Shown: positions 18,149-26,670 of the stretch, one piece after another | Layout of the letters: each line of letters opens with the position of its first letter | Position numbering within the stretch: position 1 is the stretch's first letter | Origin: Capilliphycus salinus | GTDB taxonomy: Bacteria; Cyanobacteriota; Cyanobacteriia; Cyanobacteriales; Microcoleaceae | Direction of reading: 5' to 3' | NCBI RefSeq assembly: GCF_047276495.1 | Contig: NZ_CP178543.1 | Coordinates: 7,626,001 to 7,690,000 of the forward strand | Length of the DNA stretch: 64,000 nucleotides | Position numbers and translations under genes: made by a program | The notes under the pieces: model-generated | Seen by the model: only the letters and a program-made list of their open reading frames with translations | Told to the model about the DNA's origin: nothing | The model's database searches: none

Positions 18149-18619
18149 ATGGAGTTGCCGATACCCGAGTCTGTTAAACCTTGGCTCAACTTTTTCCATC
18201 CCGTTTTAATGTTTATTTTGCTGGCTCTTACCGTTTATGCGCTGTATCTCGGGATTCAAATTCGCCGGACTCGCAGCGCCGAAGGAGAGGTCAAAAAAGA
18301 ATTAATCAAAGGTAAATTTAATCTCAAACACCATCAAGTCGGGTCTGCGCTACTGGCATTTATGGTGTTGGGGACGATCGGAGGAATGGCCGTTACCTAT
18401 ATCAACAACAATAAATTATTTGTCGGCCCGCACCTGCTGGCGGGGCTGGGAATGACGGGTATGATTGCCGTTTCCGCCTCTTTAACGCCCTGGATGCAAA
18501 AAGGATTTGATTGGGCCAGATACACTCACATTGCTCTCAATGTCACCTTGCTGGCTTTATTTACCTGGCAAGCCCTAACCGGGGTTGAAATTCTCCAGCG
18601 GATTATCAGCAAAATGTAA
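18149..18619 (+). CDS. DUF4079 membrane protein
   Basis: 156 aa with four predicted membrane helices: residues 13-35, 62-83, 93-110 and 124-146. The HP and HH pairs (FFHPVLMF, LKHHQVGS) and conserved GPHLLAGLGM and THIALN segments are typical of the cyanobacterial/plastid DUF4079 family, whose His residues suggest heme or pigment contact, although function is unknown. It starts at the ATG MELPIPES with GGAG about 8 bases upstream. It is transcribed away from the omega RNA region and appears monocistronic. Confidence 0.85.
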   Translation: MELPIPESVKPWLNFFHPVLMFILLALTVYALYLGIQIRRTRSAEGEVKKELIKGKFNLKHHQVGSALLAFMVLGTIGGMAVTYINNNKLFVGPHLLAGLGMTGMIAVSASLTPWMQKGFDWARYTHIALNVTLLALFTWQALTGVEILQRIISKM

Positions 18620-18744
18620 ATTTTATCCGGAAACTGCGGATCATCTTGAGCAAAAGGCAAAGGGAGAAGGAAAAATTAAAGAACAATTTGCGATCGCTAG
18701 AACCTTCTACCTTTGGCCTGCTTGCGTGAGACGCCCGCCGAGTC

Positions 18745-19470
18745 TCAACTCATGTCTTTTTTGCGCTTTCGGTGAGTCAGAAAAGGAAGATTCTCCGTTG
18801 TATGAAAATCCATTTGAGTTTTGTAACTTAACCGTCGGGAAACCTGCTTAACGATTTGGGCCAGAAGGCGATCGCCCGTTTTTTGAATCAAAGACTCAGA
18901 CATCGCGAGAATAAACTTGGGAAACTTCACCCCAACATACAAGTCTAACGTCCATTGCGCCCCGGTAATGTAAGCCGGACGTTGCTGGGGTTTGATCCCG
19001 TGTTCTCGACAAAATTGATCAATCGGTAATTCAACTAATTTCATCGTGGCTTGAAAATCAATTTCATATCCCGGAGGAGTGTAGCCCGGAACCGGAACGC
19101 TGCGAATGCGATAAACTCCCTGTTCGTCAGGCGGAAGTAGTTCTAACCCAATTCGAGCCTCAACCTGATAGCCAAAGGAGCCAAAACGACCAATTAACAA
19201 GTCATAAGCATTCTCTCCAATGGGCTGAGTTTGCATGGGTTCTGCACAGCGACAAAACCAGCCGCTATGGTTGCTGAGATATTCGGCAACCCGGTCTAGA
19301 TCCGCATACATTTCCATACAGTCCTCAAAACGGGTGTAGAACCAAGTCGGTTCAACCTGCTCTAATCCCGCTCTATCCGTTGATTCGGCTTGAGGAAAAT
19401 TCAAAGCGTCATTCAAAAAGTCCTCAGAAATTGTTGCCGATTGTAGGTTAACCGAATTTTGGTGCATCAT
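18745..19470 (-). CDS. DUF1997 protein
   Basis: 241 aa, soluble. The body from FYTRFEDCMEMYADLDRVAEYLSNHSGWFCRCAEPM to GDRLLAQIVKQVSRRLSYKTQMDFH is the DUF1997 family, found in cyanobacteria and plant plastids; the fold is thought to be START-like, with lipid or pigment binding unproven. The start is placed at ATG 19470 (MMHQNSVNL) because AGGAG lies 6 bases upstream; the frame extends 5 codons further to another ATG at 19485. The gene is divergent from the SDR gene at 19619. Confidence 0.8.
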   Translation of the reverse strand: MMHQNSVNLQSATISEDFLNDALNFPQAESTDRAGLEQVEPTWFYTRFEDCMEMYADLDRVAEYLSNHSGWFCRCAEPMQTQPIGENAYDLLIGRFGSFGYQVEARIGLELLPPDEQGVYRIRSVPVPGYTPPGYEIDFQATMKLVELPIDQFCREHGIKPQQRPAYITGAQWTLDLYVGVKFPKFILAMSESLIQKTGDRLLAQIVKQVSRRLSYKTQMDFHTTENLPFLTHRKRKKDMS

Positions 19471-19618
19471 GGGATCTCCTGCCATGTGATCTGCCTAACT
19501 CCAGAATGCCTCTTATTAACGTCTGATGGCTACAATGAAAATACTGATCTTTTGAAATTGACCGTGATACAGTTTAACTTCTATACTCAGCATATTCATC
19601 TACCGAACAGGATAACGA

Positions 19619-20281
19619 ATGATGAAAGCATTTGTAGCGGGTGCAACCGGCCAAACGGGTCGCCGAATTGTTAAACAACTGATCGAACACAATATTCCCG
19701 TGCGAGCCTTAGTTCGCGATCAACAAAAGGGACGACAGACTCTTCCAAGCGAGGCCGAATTGGTTACTGGAGACGTTCTCGACCCCCAAAGTTTAAAAAC
19801 CGCGATCGCCGACAGTACGGTGTTATTATGCGCCACTGGAGCCAGTCCCAGCTTCGATCCGACCGGGCCGTATAAAATAGACTACGAAGGTACGAAAAAT
19901 CTCGTAGATGTGGCAAAACAGCAGGGTATAGAACATTTTGTTTTGGTTTCTTCGCTGTGCGTTTCCCAGTTTTTTCATCCCCTCAATCTGTTCTGGTTGA
20001 TTCTGGTTTGGAAAAAGCAAGCAGAAGACTACATCCGTCAAAGTGGTTTAACTTACACCATTGTTCGTCCGGGAGGTCTCAAAAACGAAGACAATCAAGA
20101 TGCGATTGTGATGAAGTCGGCCGATACCCTGTTTGATGGCAGTATTCCCCGCACCAAAGTGGCTGAAGTTTGCGTCGAAGCATTGTCTATTCCGAGCGCC
20201 CGTAATAAAATTGTCGAGGTCATTGCCAAGCCGGAAGGAACCCAACCTTCTTTTGAGCAGTTGTTCGCCAGTGTGGTTTGA
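19619..20281 (+). CDS. SDR-family NAD(P)-binding protein (atypical, NmrA/Ycf39-like)
   Basis: 220 aa. The N-terminal Rossmann motif GATGQTGRRIV (G-x-T-G-x-x-G) binds NAD(P); ALVRD and LVTGDVLDPQSL follow as in atypical SDRs that act on or bind small molecules. FVLVSSLCV and YTIVRPGGL are the usual later motifs; the classical Tyr-x-x-x-Lys is not evident. Starts at ATG-ATG 19619. The GH104 gene begins 6 bases after its stop, so they may be co-transcribed, though no functional link is obvious. Substrate unknown. Confidence 0.85.
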   Translation: MMKAFVAGATGQTGRRIVKQLIEHNIPVRALVRDQQKGRQTLPSEAELVTGDVLDPQSLKTAIADSTVLLCATGASPSFDPTGPYKIDYEGTKNLVDVAKQQGIEHFVLVSSLCVSQFFHPLNLFWLILVWKKQAEDYIRQSGLTYTIVRPGGLKNEDNQDAIVMKSADTLFDGSIPRTKVAEVCVEALSIPSARNKIVEVIAKPEGTQPSFEQLFASVV

Positions 20282-20287
20282 AGCTTG

Positions 20288-21154
20288 ATGCGTCGAACAA
20301 GAAGAACGAAAAACCGAGTTCAACCGCTGAATTTACAGTCGGGAACTCCTATCTACCCTCAAGATTTGTCTTCCTCATCCCAAAAGATGGCCGCCCTCCC
20401 TTTCAGAGAGCGCCGTCAACGACGGACCGGAGGCCGAGGCCGTTTTCTCCAACGCCTGATTTTGATCGGTTTGGTGTTAACCGGAATTGTCGCCTACTGG
20501 CCGGAAATGAAGTCGGATGAAAATACCGAGAATCAGCTTGATATTGTTCTCGAAGAAATTAATCGAGATATCGATCGCCGTTGGCCGCCTCTGATCATGG
20601 AAGGGGGCGATCCCTACGTGCGGGCTTTGATGCGAACCATCTCCGCCAGCGAGTCGAATTCTTCTAAGCCCTATCATGTCCTCTATGGCGGGCGTCATAT
20701 TACCGATTTGAGCCATCATCCCGATCGCTGTGTGACGATTGTTGTTGGCCCGAATAAGGGGCGCTGTACGACGGCCGCAGGTCGCTATCAACTCCTCACC
20801 GAAACTTGGGAACGAATTGCTTATCGCTATCATCCCGAAGAACCCGATCAATCTTGGTTTCGTCAATCTTACAATTTTGACGCTCAATATCAAGATATTG
20901 TCGTTTACCGTTGGTTAATTGATGTGGAATTTTGGGAGATGGATATCGCTCAAACTTTACGAGACGGTCAACTCAGTGAGGTTTTACGTTCGCTTTCCGA
21001 TACTTGGACGAGTTTGGGTTATGGGATTGAAGATAATGTGATGACTCCTTATTTACCTAAAATTTATGAGGAGATTTTACAGCGAGAATTGGATGCGGTT
21101 AATGCTCCCCCTGAGTCAAATCCCTATTCTTCTTCGTCTTCAAAATTAGATTAA
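20288..21154 (+). CDS. Membrane-anchored GH104 lysozyme-like muramidase
   Basis: 288 aa. A basic N-terminus is followed by one membrane helix near residues 55-72 (LILIGLVLTGIVAYW), putting the rest outside the cytoplasmic membrane. The catalytic part (MRTISASESNS ... YHVLYGGRHITDLSHHPD ... GRCTTAAGRYQLLTETWERIA) matches GH104/phage-endolysin lysozymes; the Glu in ISASES is the expected acid. Peptidoglycan trimming is inferred. The ATG at 20288 is preferred to the in-frame TTG at 20285. The last 15 residues are Ser-rich and disordered. The family is common in cyanobacterial chromosomes, so a prophage origin is not required. Confidence 0.85.
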   Translation: MRRTRRTKNRVQPLNLQSGTPIYPQDLSSSSQKMAALPFRERRQRRTGGRGRFLQRLILIGLVLTGIVAYWPEMKSDENTENQLDIVLEEINRDIDRRWPPLIMEGGDPYVRALMRTISASESNSSKPYHVLYGGRHITDLSHHPDRCVTIVVGPNKGRCTTAAGRYQLLTETWERIAYRYHPEEPDQSWFRQSYNFDAQYQDIVVYRWLIDVEFWEMDIAQTLRDGQLSEVLRSLSDTWTSLGYGIEDNVMTPYLPKIYEEILQRELDAVNAPPESNPYSSSSSKLD

Positions 21155-21164
21155 TTTTTCGGGG

Positions 21165-21845
21165 TTAAGTTGATGGGTTATCGTTGGATTTTGAAGCTAA
21201 ATAATCCGCCCAACGGGTGGTTTCGGGTAAACGGTATTTGGGCGTACACTGCAATACATAATTAATAGCAGTTTCTAAGCTAATTCGATGACCCGGAGAC
21301 ACGTATAATGGTTTGACATTGGTTCGCGATCGCAATACCGCCCCGATGACTTCTCCCCGATCTATTAGAGGTTTCCAGCTTCCCTTTTCTGCGGGTAATT
21401 CTTGATGGGTTCCGATCAATCTTGATTTCGCCGCCCCAATGGTGGGAAGATTAATTAATACTCCCAAGTGACAGGCTAAACCAAAGCGTTTCGGATGGGC
21501 AATTCCTTGACCATCGCAGATGATTAAATTCGGGGTTATGGTTAGTTTTTCTAAGGCATCTAAAATCACCGGAACTTCCCGAAACGATAAAAAACCGGGA
21601 ATATAAGGAAAGGTGGTTGGACGCTGAGTAATGGCTTGTTCTTGCAGTTGTAAATCGGGAAAACTCAACACCGCCACCGCCGCCTGAGAAATGGTATAAT
21701 TGTCTAAAAATCCGACATCAACTCCGGCGACATATTGAATCGATTCGAGTTTATCGGTGGTTACAACTAGAGATTTTAATTGTTCTTGAATGGGGATAGC
21801 TGCTTCTGCGGTTTCCGGCCAAAAATCGGGGTTTTGAATCTTCAT
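21165..21845 (-). CDS. nfi: Endonuclease V
   Basis: Cuts DNA one nucleotide 3' of deaminated bases such as hypoxanthine, starting repair. 226 aa, normal length. Motifs seen are YVAGVDVGF (metal-binding Asp), PYIPGFLSFREVP (substrate-wedge PYxPGxLxxRE with catalytic Glu), and DGQGIAHPKRFGLACHLGV (second metal Asp and DNA contact). It is convergent with the GH104 gene, 10 bases between stops. Confidence 0.95.
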   Translation of the reverse strand: MKIQNPDFWPETAEAAIPIQEQLKSLVVTTDKLESIQYVAGVDVGFLDNYTISQAAVAVLSFPDLQLQEQAITQRPTTFPYIPGFLSFREVPVILDALEKLTITPNLIICDGQGIAHPKRFGLACHLGVLINLPTIGAAKSRLIGTHQELPAEKGSWKPLIDRGEVIGAVLRSRTNVKPLYVSPGHRISLETAINYVLQCTPKYRLPETTRWADYLASKSNDNPST

Positions 21846-21893
21846 TTTTTCATTCTCAAGTGTTTTTTAAACTCAGATCAATTTTGACAAGGT

Positions 21894-21953
21894 AGGGGGC
21901 GGGTTCCGAATCAATTTATGTCTTCCGACAGATAACTTATATAAACCCGCCCC
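21894..21953. repeat. Family-A palindromic repeat (GGGCGGGTT...AACCCGCCC)
   Basis: About 60 bases bounded by GGGGCGGGTT and AACCCGCCCC with a TATATAA-like step before the right arm. The same layout recurs at 30891, 39873, 41724, 41898, 41979, 42056, 47117, 47203 and 55079. Confidence 0.75.
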
Positions 21954-22007
21954 GCTAATTTAGAGGCGGGTTCAGCCCAGATAATATCTGTTTTCCCACA
22001 AAGGATT

Positions 22008-22040
22008 AAAAACCAGGTTTTTCAGAGAAACCTGGTTTTT
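22008..22040. repeat. REP palindrome, variant with compensatory change
   Basis: AAAAACCAGGTTT (22008-22020) pairs perfectly with AAACCTGGTTTTT (22028-22040). Relative to the standard REP (CCCGG/CCGGG) one base is changed in each arm so that pairing is kept. Confidence 0.75.
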
Positions 22041-22289
22041 GCTGTGAGAACAAACAATCTAACAAAACCCGCCCCAACTTATGTTAACATCAGACAGCAA
22101 TCTAACAAGCTAGACGGTTGCACGATTATTTCGATTTTACTACTACTTTTTACGATGCTATATTGAGGAGACCAGCTATATTTAGGCAGCAAGCAATAGC
22201 GCCCCTACAGGGGCAAAAATTTAGTTGATGCAACAGGACTCATTTAAGATTGCTATACTATTTAAAAAGCATGGTGTTGAGGATTAAGG

Positions 22290-23198
22290 ATGAATAAATT
22301 ATCTCACAAAAAACTGAGAATGTTAACTGGTGGAATGTTGGCGTTGTGTATTCCTTTGTTTGGGTTAGATAACGCTTTTGCCAATCCGATCATAGAAACC
22401 GTTCAGCGCTTAGAAACTCGCGGATTAACGATAGAAGAAATTAACGGAGAATCGGTTACTGTCAACGGAGAAGCCGCCCAAGTCGGAGATATTTTAAGAG
22501 TTGGCGACCAAATTAGCACGGGTAAAGATACCATTGTTAATTTGCGAATTGATAGTTATATTGGTTTGGTTGAAGTTGCCGAAAATACAACCGTTGAAGT
22601 CAAAAACCTTGCGGGTGAAGCGGGAATTAATCCCAATCAAATCAGCGTTTTATCGGTGACAGCAGGACAAGTGAGATTATCAATTTCTCGGTTTGTCAGT
22701 GCGCCCTTTAGGAGCGAAACAATTCCGCAAAATCAACGCCTAAATTCCGTCACAAATTCTCCGTTTAGAATCGAAACACCGGCGACAATTATCGGAGTCA
22801 GGGGAACCACATTTGGGGTCAATGTTTCCCCGGATGGAAAAACAGCAATTCACACTATTCAAGGAACAGTCGGAGTGGTGAACGCAGGCGAAGAAGTCAG
22901 CCTAGAAAAAGGTCAAGTTGCTATCGTTAACCCCGCCGAAAAACCAACACCCGTCGCCAATATTCGGCCCCTATCTCAACTGCAAGTTAGAAGTTTAACC
23001 AGATTGGGTTTAGAAACGGTACAGTTGCGGGGAACGGTCGATCCGATGGATTTGGTGTATATTAATGATCAACCGATAGAGACCGATGCTGAGGGCAATT
23101 TTGACTTTATCGGACGTTTACCCGTGAGTCGGCGTTTGCAGGTGACAGTTAGGGGACCATCGGTAAGAGAACGATTTTATGTCATTGCCGTTCCTTAG
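22290..23198 (+). CDS. Secreted FecR-domain protein
   Basis: 302 aa with a signal peptide (KLRMLTGGMLALCIPLFGLDNAFA, cleavage after AFA around residue 32). Residues 55-215 form a FecR domain: AQVGDILRVGDQISTGKDTIVNLRID, then RIETPATIIGVRGTTFGVNVSPDGKT, the hallmark IGVRGT motif. The C-terminal 75 residues (LGLETVQLRGTVDPMDLVYINDQPI) resemble a FecR-associated Ig-like segment. No TonB receptor or sigma factor lies nearby, so it is probably one of the stand-alone cell-envelope FecR proteins of cyanobacteria rather than an iron-signalling anti-sigma factor. Confidence 0.88.
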   Translation: MNKLSHKKLRMLTGGMLALCIPLFGLDNAFANPIIETVQRLETRGLTIEEINGESVTVNGEAAQVGDILRVGDQISTGKDTIVNLRIDSYIGLVEVAENTTVEVKNLAGEAGINPNQISVLSVTAGQVRLSISRFVSAPFRSETIPQNQRLNSVTNSPFRIETPATIIGVRGTTFGVNVSPDGKTAIHTIQGTVGVVNAGEEVSLEKGQVAIVNPAEKPTPVANIRPLSQLQVRSLTRLGLETVQLRGTVDPMDLVYINDQPIETDAEGNFDFIGRLPVSRRLQVTVRGPSVRERFYVIAVP

Positions 23199-23242
23199 TG
23201 CTAAATTATTATTTATGTGTTTTGTAAGGGAAGATAGAAACG

Positions 23243-23809
23243 ATGGCAATTTTACAATTAGAAGACGGAACAACTTACACCGAACTTGAGGAGATTTCTC
23301 GCCGCTTAGAACCGTTGAATGTGCGGTTAAATTATTGGCCGGTTAGACAACACCCGGAATTCCAAGCCCTGTTAAATAAACCCGCTTTAAATGATGGGGA
23401 AAAAGAACAGGTGCTTCTGGAATTAGAGCATTATTTTGAACAGTTAAAAGAAACCGATGGTTATCAATCTCGGGATTTAATTGTGTTACATCCTGATATT
23501 CCCAATCTCGATTCATTAATGGCAAAATTTGAAACTTGTCACACCCACGCCGATGATGAAGTCCGCTACATTATTGACGGCGAAGGGGTGTTTGGGTTTG
23601 TTTGTCCCGACGGTTCTCAGATGGAATTAACCATTCAATCCGAAGAATATATTAATGTTCCAGCCGGAAGCGAACATTGGTTTCATTTAACCGATAAAAA
23701 ACGCATTAAAGCCGTGCGTTACTTTATCACCACAGAGGGTTGGGTTCCCGAATATACGGAAACAAAAATTCGCATAAAATCTCAAACTAATTCGTTAGTT
23801 ATGGGTTAA
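23243..23809 (+). CDS. mtnD: Acireductone dioxygenase (methionine salvage)
   Basis: Oxidises the acireductone of the methionine salvage pathway to the 2-oxo acid of methionine (with Fe) or an off-pathway product (with Ni). 188 aa, cupin fold. Metal ligands are in CHTHADDEVRYI (His, His, Glu) and AGSEHWFHL (His); the HWF motif is also family-typical. It is the first gene of mtnD-mtnW-mtnB, with 64 and 13 bases between genes, so probably one transcript. Expression level and metal choice cannot be read from sequence. Confidence 0.95.
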   Translation: MAILQLEDGTTYTELEEISRRLEPLNVRLNYWPVRQHPEFQALLNKPALNDGEKEQVLLELEHYFEQLKETDGYQSRDLIVLHPDIPNLDSLMAKFETCHTHADDEVRYIIDGEGVFGFVCPDGSQMELTIQSEEYINVPAGSEHWFHLTDKKRIKAVRYFITTEGWVPEYTETKIRIKSQTNSLVMG

Positions 23810-23873
23810 AATAAAATCCCCCAATCTGTTAGAGAACGGGGGGAAATCAGTTCATTTGGTGCTAAAATAAAGA

Positions 23874-25040
23874 ATGACCATAGAAGTAGATTATCGTTTT
23901 CCGCCTGGTGTTGATGCCGAACGTCAAGGGAAGGTTATTGCTATCGGACAAACGGCCGGAACTTGGGATGCAAGGTTCAGTCACCGAGAGGAAATTATGC
24001 GATCGCATTTGGGGGAAGTGATCGAGATTAAAACCGAGGAAAAGGGGGAGAGTATTGCAACGGTTCGCTTTCCTGAAATTAACGTTGAAAATGATATTTC
24101 CAGCCTGCTAACGATGATTTTTGGCAAGTATTCAATGGCGGGGGTTGGTAAGGTTGTTGGCTTGCGTTTGGATGAAAATTATGGCAAGTTTCCCCGGTTT
24201 GGAATCGGGGGAATTAGAAAACTTTTAAAGGTGTATAACCGCCCTTTAATTATGGCAATTTATAAGCCGGCTTTGGGGTTGTCTGCAACCGATCATGCTA
24301 ATATTTTAGAACAGGTTGCTTTGGCGGGGTTGGATATTATTAAAGATGATGAAATTATGGCTGATTTGGAGGTCGCCCCGACGTTAAAACGGTTAGAAGC
24401 TTGTTATCCGATTTTGGAACGGGTTAAACAAGAAACCGGGCGAACGGTTTTGTATGCGGTGAATGTCACGGGTTCGGCCACAGAATTAATAAAAAAAGCT
24501 AAAATTTTAGTTGAAAATGGCGCAAATGCTCTATTATTAAATGTGCTAACTTATGGGTTTTCGGTGTTGGAAGCGTTGGCAGCAGATTCGGATATTAATG
24601 TGCCGATTTTTGCACATCCGGCGTTTGCGGGGGCGATGTGTGCTTCACCGGATACGGGGTTGGCTTATTCGGTGGTTTTAGGAACATTAATGGCGCATGG
24701 CGGGGCGGATGCGGTGCTTTATCCGGCACACTATGGAAGTTTACCGTTTGATGCGGTAGAAGAAGGTAAAATTAGGGATATTTTGCGATCGCGAAATGTG
24801 TTTCCGGTGCCGTCTGCGGGGATTCATCCGGGTATTGTTCCCCAGGCTTTAAAAGATTATGGAAATGATGTTATTTTAAATGCGGGAACCGGAATTATGG
24901 ATCATCCAGAGAATCCGGGGGCGGGTGTAAAAGCGTTTTTTGAAGCGTTAGAACGGTGTGAAAATCAAGAATCTTTTGAATTAGAAAAAGTGCCGGCCGG
25001 CGCGTTGCGTCAAGCCTTGGAAAAATGGGGAACTAAATAA
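23874..25040 (+). CDS. mtnW: RuBisCO-like protein: 2,3-diketo-5-methylthiopentyl-1-phosphate enolase
   Basis: Enolises the diketone phosphate of methionine salvage. 388 aa with the RuBisCO large-subunit fold: an N-terminal domain, then KPALGLS around residue 131 (the Lys-Pro loop, form-IV spelling), GLDIIKDDE with the carbamylated Lys157 and metal ligands Asp159/Glu160, HPAFAGAM, and a GAGTGIMDHPENPGAG phosphate site. Differences from true RuBisCO in loop 6 place it in form IV (MtnW/YkrW), not CO2 fixation. It sits between mtnD and mtnB, which confirms the role. A separate phosphatase (mtnX) and kinase steps are not in this window. Confidence 0.93.
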   Translation: MTIEVDYRFPPGVDAERQGKVIAIGQTAGTWDARFSHREEIMRSHLGEVIEIKTEEKGESIATVRFPEINVENDISSLLTMIFGKYSMAGVGKVVGLRLDENYGKFPRFGIGGIRKLLKVYNRPLIMAIYKPALGLSATDHANILEQVALAGLDIIKDDEIMADLEVAPTLKRLEACYPILERVKQETGRTVLYAVNVTGSATELIKKAKILVENGANALLLNVLTYGFSVLEALAADSDINVPIFAHPAFAGAMCASPDTGLAYSVVLGTLMAHGGADAVLYPAHYGSLPFDAVEEGKIRDILRSRNVFPVPSAGIHPGIVPQALKDYGNDVILNAGTGIMDHPENPGAGVKAFFEALERCENQESFELEKVPAGALRQALEKWGTK

Positions 25041-25053
25041 GGGAAAAACAGAG

Positions 25054-25677
25054 ATGAATAGCGATCCACGTCAAGATTTAATCACCGCTTCTCGCCAATT
25101 TTATCAACTGGGTTGGATGGCGGGAACTGCCGGAAATTTGTCTGCTAGAGTCGATGATGGCAGTTTTTGGATTACCGCAAGTGGCAAACAAAAAGGCAAG
25201 TTAACCGGATCTGATTTTGTGCGCGTTTCTCTGCAAGGAGAAGTGATAGAAAACCCCAATTTAGGCAACCGTCCATCGGCGGAAACGAGTATTCATCAAG
25301 CCGTTTATTCGCTGTTTCCCGATGCAAAAGCTTGTTATCACGTTCACTCTGTAGAAGCGAAACTGGTGACGAATTTTACCGAAGGCGATCACTTGAATTT
25401 ACCGCCCATTGAAATGTTAAAAGGGTTGGGAGTTTGGGAGGAACATCCGAAAGTGGTGATGCCCGTATTTAAGAATCATTTAGATGTGTCTAAAATAGCA
25501 AAAGAAATTAGCGATCGCTTTCAACAATCAAAACCCGATGTTCCGGCGTTATTGATTAAAAATCATGGGGTTACGGTTTGGGCAAATTCGGCCTTTGATG
25601 CGGAAAATTATATTGAATTAACAGAATATATTTTCCGTTATATTGTGGCGGCGCGTCAAGTCGGAGTTCACCATTAA
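25054..25677 (+). CDS. mtnB: Methylthioribulose-1-phosphate dehydratase
   Basis: Removes water from 5-methylthioribulose-1-phosphate, giving the diketone used by MtnW. 207 aa, class II aldolase fold. Signature segments are MAGTAGNLSAR, SAETSIHQAVY, and the Zn ligands in CYHVHSVEAKL and IKNHGVTVWAN. It begins 13 bases after mtnW with GGGAAAAACAGAG upstream, consistent with coupling in an operon. Confidence 0.94.
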   Translation: MNSDPRQDLITASRQFYQLGWMAGTAGNLSARVDDGSFWITASGKQKGKLTGSDFVRVSLQGEVIENPNLGNRPSAETSIHQAVYSLFPDAKACYHVHSVEAKLVTNFTEGDHLNLPPIEMLKGLGVWEEHPKVVMPVFKNHLDVSKIAKEISDRFQQSKPDVPALLIKNHGVTVWANSAFDAENYIELTEYIFRYIVAARQVGVHH

Positions 25678-25985
25678 TCTCAATTGAATCCTTCTCAACA
25701 CAACTTGATAAACCCGGTTTCTCAAGGGAAAATATAGGTTTTTAGGTCTGGGAAGTTAGCATAAACCGGGTTTTTAACTGCGGTGCAAGATCTGAGTTTC
25801 AGCCTAAAATAAACTGCTTTAGCCCTGAAACCTGACTAAAGCAGCGCAACTATCTCAATGGAATTCAATGCTACTCAGCCACTTGTCAAAGATTGAACAA
25901 TTGAGCGTGAGCAGTCTACATAGTAGCATTAAGTTTCAAATCTGGCTATTTCTTTAGACAAATTTTCTAAAAACCCGGTTTCTCC
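25678..25985. other. Intergenic stretch with terminator-like hairpin and split REP
   Basis: Downstream of mtnB. AAACCCGGTTT (25710) and AAACCGGGTTTTT (25763-25775) are REP arms separated by about 42 bases, as if something inserted into or replaced the loop. A 9-bp hairpin CTGCTTTAG/CTAAAGCAG (25814-25844) could be a weak terminator. A further REP half lies at 25970. No ORF. Confidence 0.55.
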
Positions 25986-26018
25986 AAAAACCCGGTTTCT
26001 CAAAGAAACCGGGTTTTT
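25986..26018. repeat. REP palindrome flanking the RAYT gene (left)
   Basis: AAAAACCCGGTTTCT + CAA + AGAAACCGGGTTTTT: a perfect 15-bp stem with a 3-nt loop. Its T-run supplies part of the stop codon of the adjacent transposase gene. An identical copy lies on the other side at 26628-26660 in the same orientation. Confidence 0.9.
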
Positions 26019-26580
26019 ATTCTAAAGTTAAGTGTTGAATCAAAGATTGTTCAATTTCTGATTCAACAAAAAGACGGTAGGAATTCGGAGTCGTAAATTG
26101 TGAGAGAATGATTTGAGGATGAGGTAAAGAACCGTCTCTTAAGCCAATAGATTCAAGATAACTAGAAAACTCCCAAGCTTCTGGCTTGTTGACTAATTTA
26201 GCTGCTACAGGGTTTAAATGAATGTATCTAGATAAATGCAATAAATACTCGTTTTTATCTACATGAACAGCTTGAAAACGTCCTTGAAATAGTGAACCCA
26301 ATCGATTATAGCGTTTGTTAATAGCTTTCGTATAAGATAAAGAGAACTTTTGCATGATCTCTGAGAGATTATTGGTTTTGAGATACACTAATAAATGATA
26401 ATGGTTAGGCATTAAACAATAGGCAACTATTTCTATGAAGTCTGGATTCAAAAAATTACGAATTTGCCGCAAGAAGAATAAGTAGTTTTCTCGTTCAAAA
26501 AAGATTAACTGTCTGTTATTACCTCGATTATAAAGATGATAATAGTTACCTTGATAAAATTGAACAGAACGGGATGGCAT
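26017..26580 (-). CDS. REP-associated tyrosine transposase (RAYT, Y1 family)
   Basis: 187-aa single-domain Y1 transposase related to IS200 TnpA. YYHLYNRGNNRQLIFFERENYLFFLRQIR is the N-terminal family pattern. The HUH motif is HYHLLVYL after CLMPN, and the catalytic Tyr lies in the helix YLLHLSRYIHLNPVAAKLV. Unlike IS200, RAYTs mobilise or maintain dispersed palindromes (REPs) and are themselves single copy. Here identical perfect 33-base palindromes bracket the gene, and sister copies occur at 30961 and 33060. The ATG start MPSRSVQFYQG is clear. It is intact and probably functional. Confidence 0.92.
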   Translation of the reverse strand: MPSRSVQFYQGNYYHLYNRGNNRQLIFFERENYLFFLRQIRNFLNPDFIEIVAYCLMPNHYHLLVYLKTNNLSEIMQKFSLSYTKAINKRYNRLGSLFQGRFQAVHVDKNEYLLHLSRYIHLNPVAAKLVNKPEAWEFSSYLESIGLRDGSLPHPQIILSQFTTPNSYRLFVESEIEQSLIQHLTLE

Positions 26581-26627
26581 TAGATTGAGTTCAAAAATTT
26601 TATTTTATTATATCTTAAAACTCTTGC

Positions 26628-26660
26628 AAAAACCCGGTTTCTCAAAGAAACCGGGTTTTT
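26628..26660. repeat. REP palindrome flanking the RAYT gene (right), also ppsA terminator
   Basis: Identical in all 33 bases to 25986-26018 (15-bp stem, CAA loop). It lies 10 bases beyond the ppsA stop codon on that gene's 3' side, with a T-run on either strand, so it can act as a Rho-independent terminator. Confidence 0.9.
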
Positions 26661-26670
26661 CATCTAATTT

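Larger units (their letters stand above)
21846..22289. other. Intergenic stretch with two palindromic repeats
   Basis: About 440 bases between nfi and the FecR gene. It holds a family-A palindrome (21894-21953), a partial copy just after it (GAGGCGGGTT near 21963), a REP variant (22008-22040) and about 80 bases of AT-rich sequence before the FecR start. No ORF seen. Confidence 0.6.

Noticed and set aside
23874..25040. True RuBisCO large subunit
   Set aside because: Active-site loops and neighbours mtnD and mtnB fit form IV (MtnW), and rbcS/rbcX are absent.
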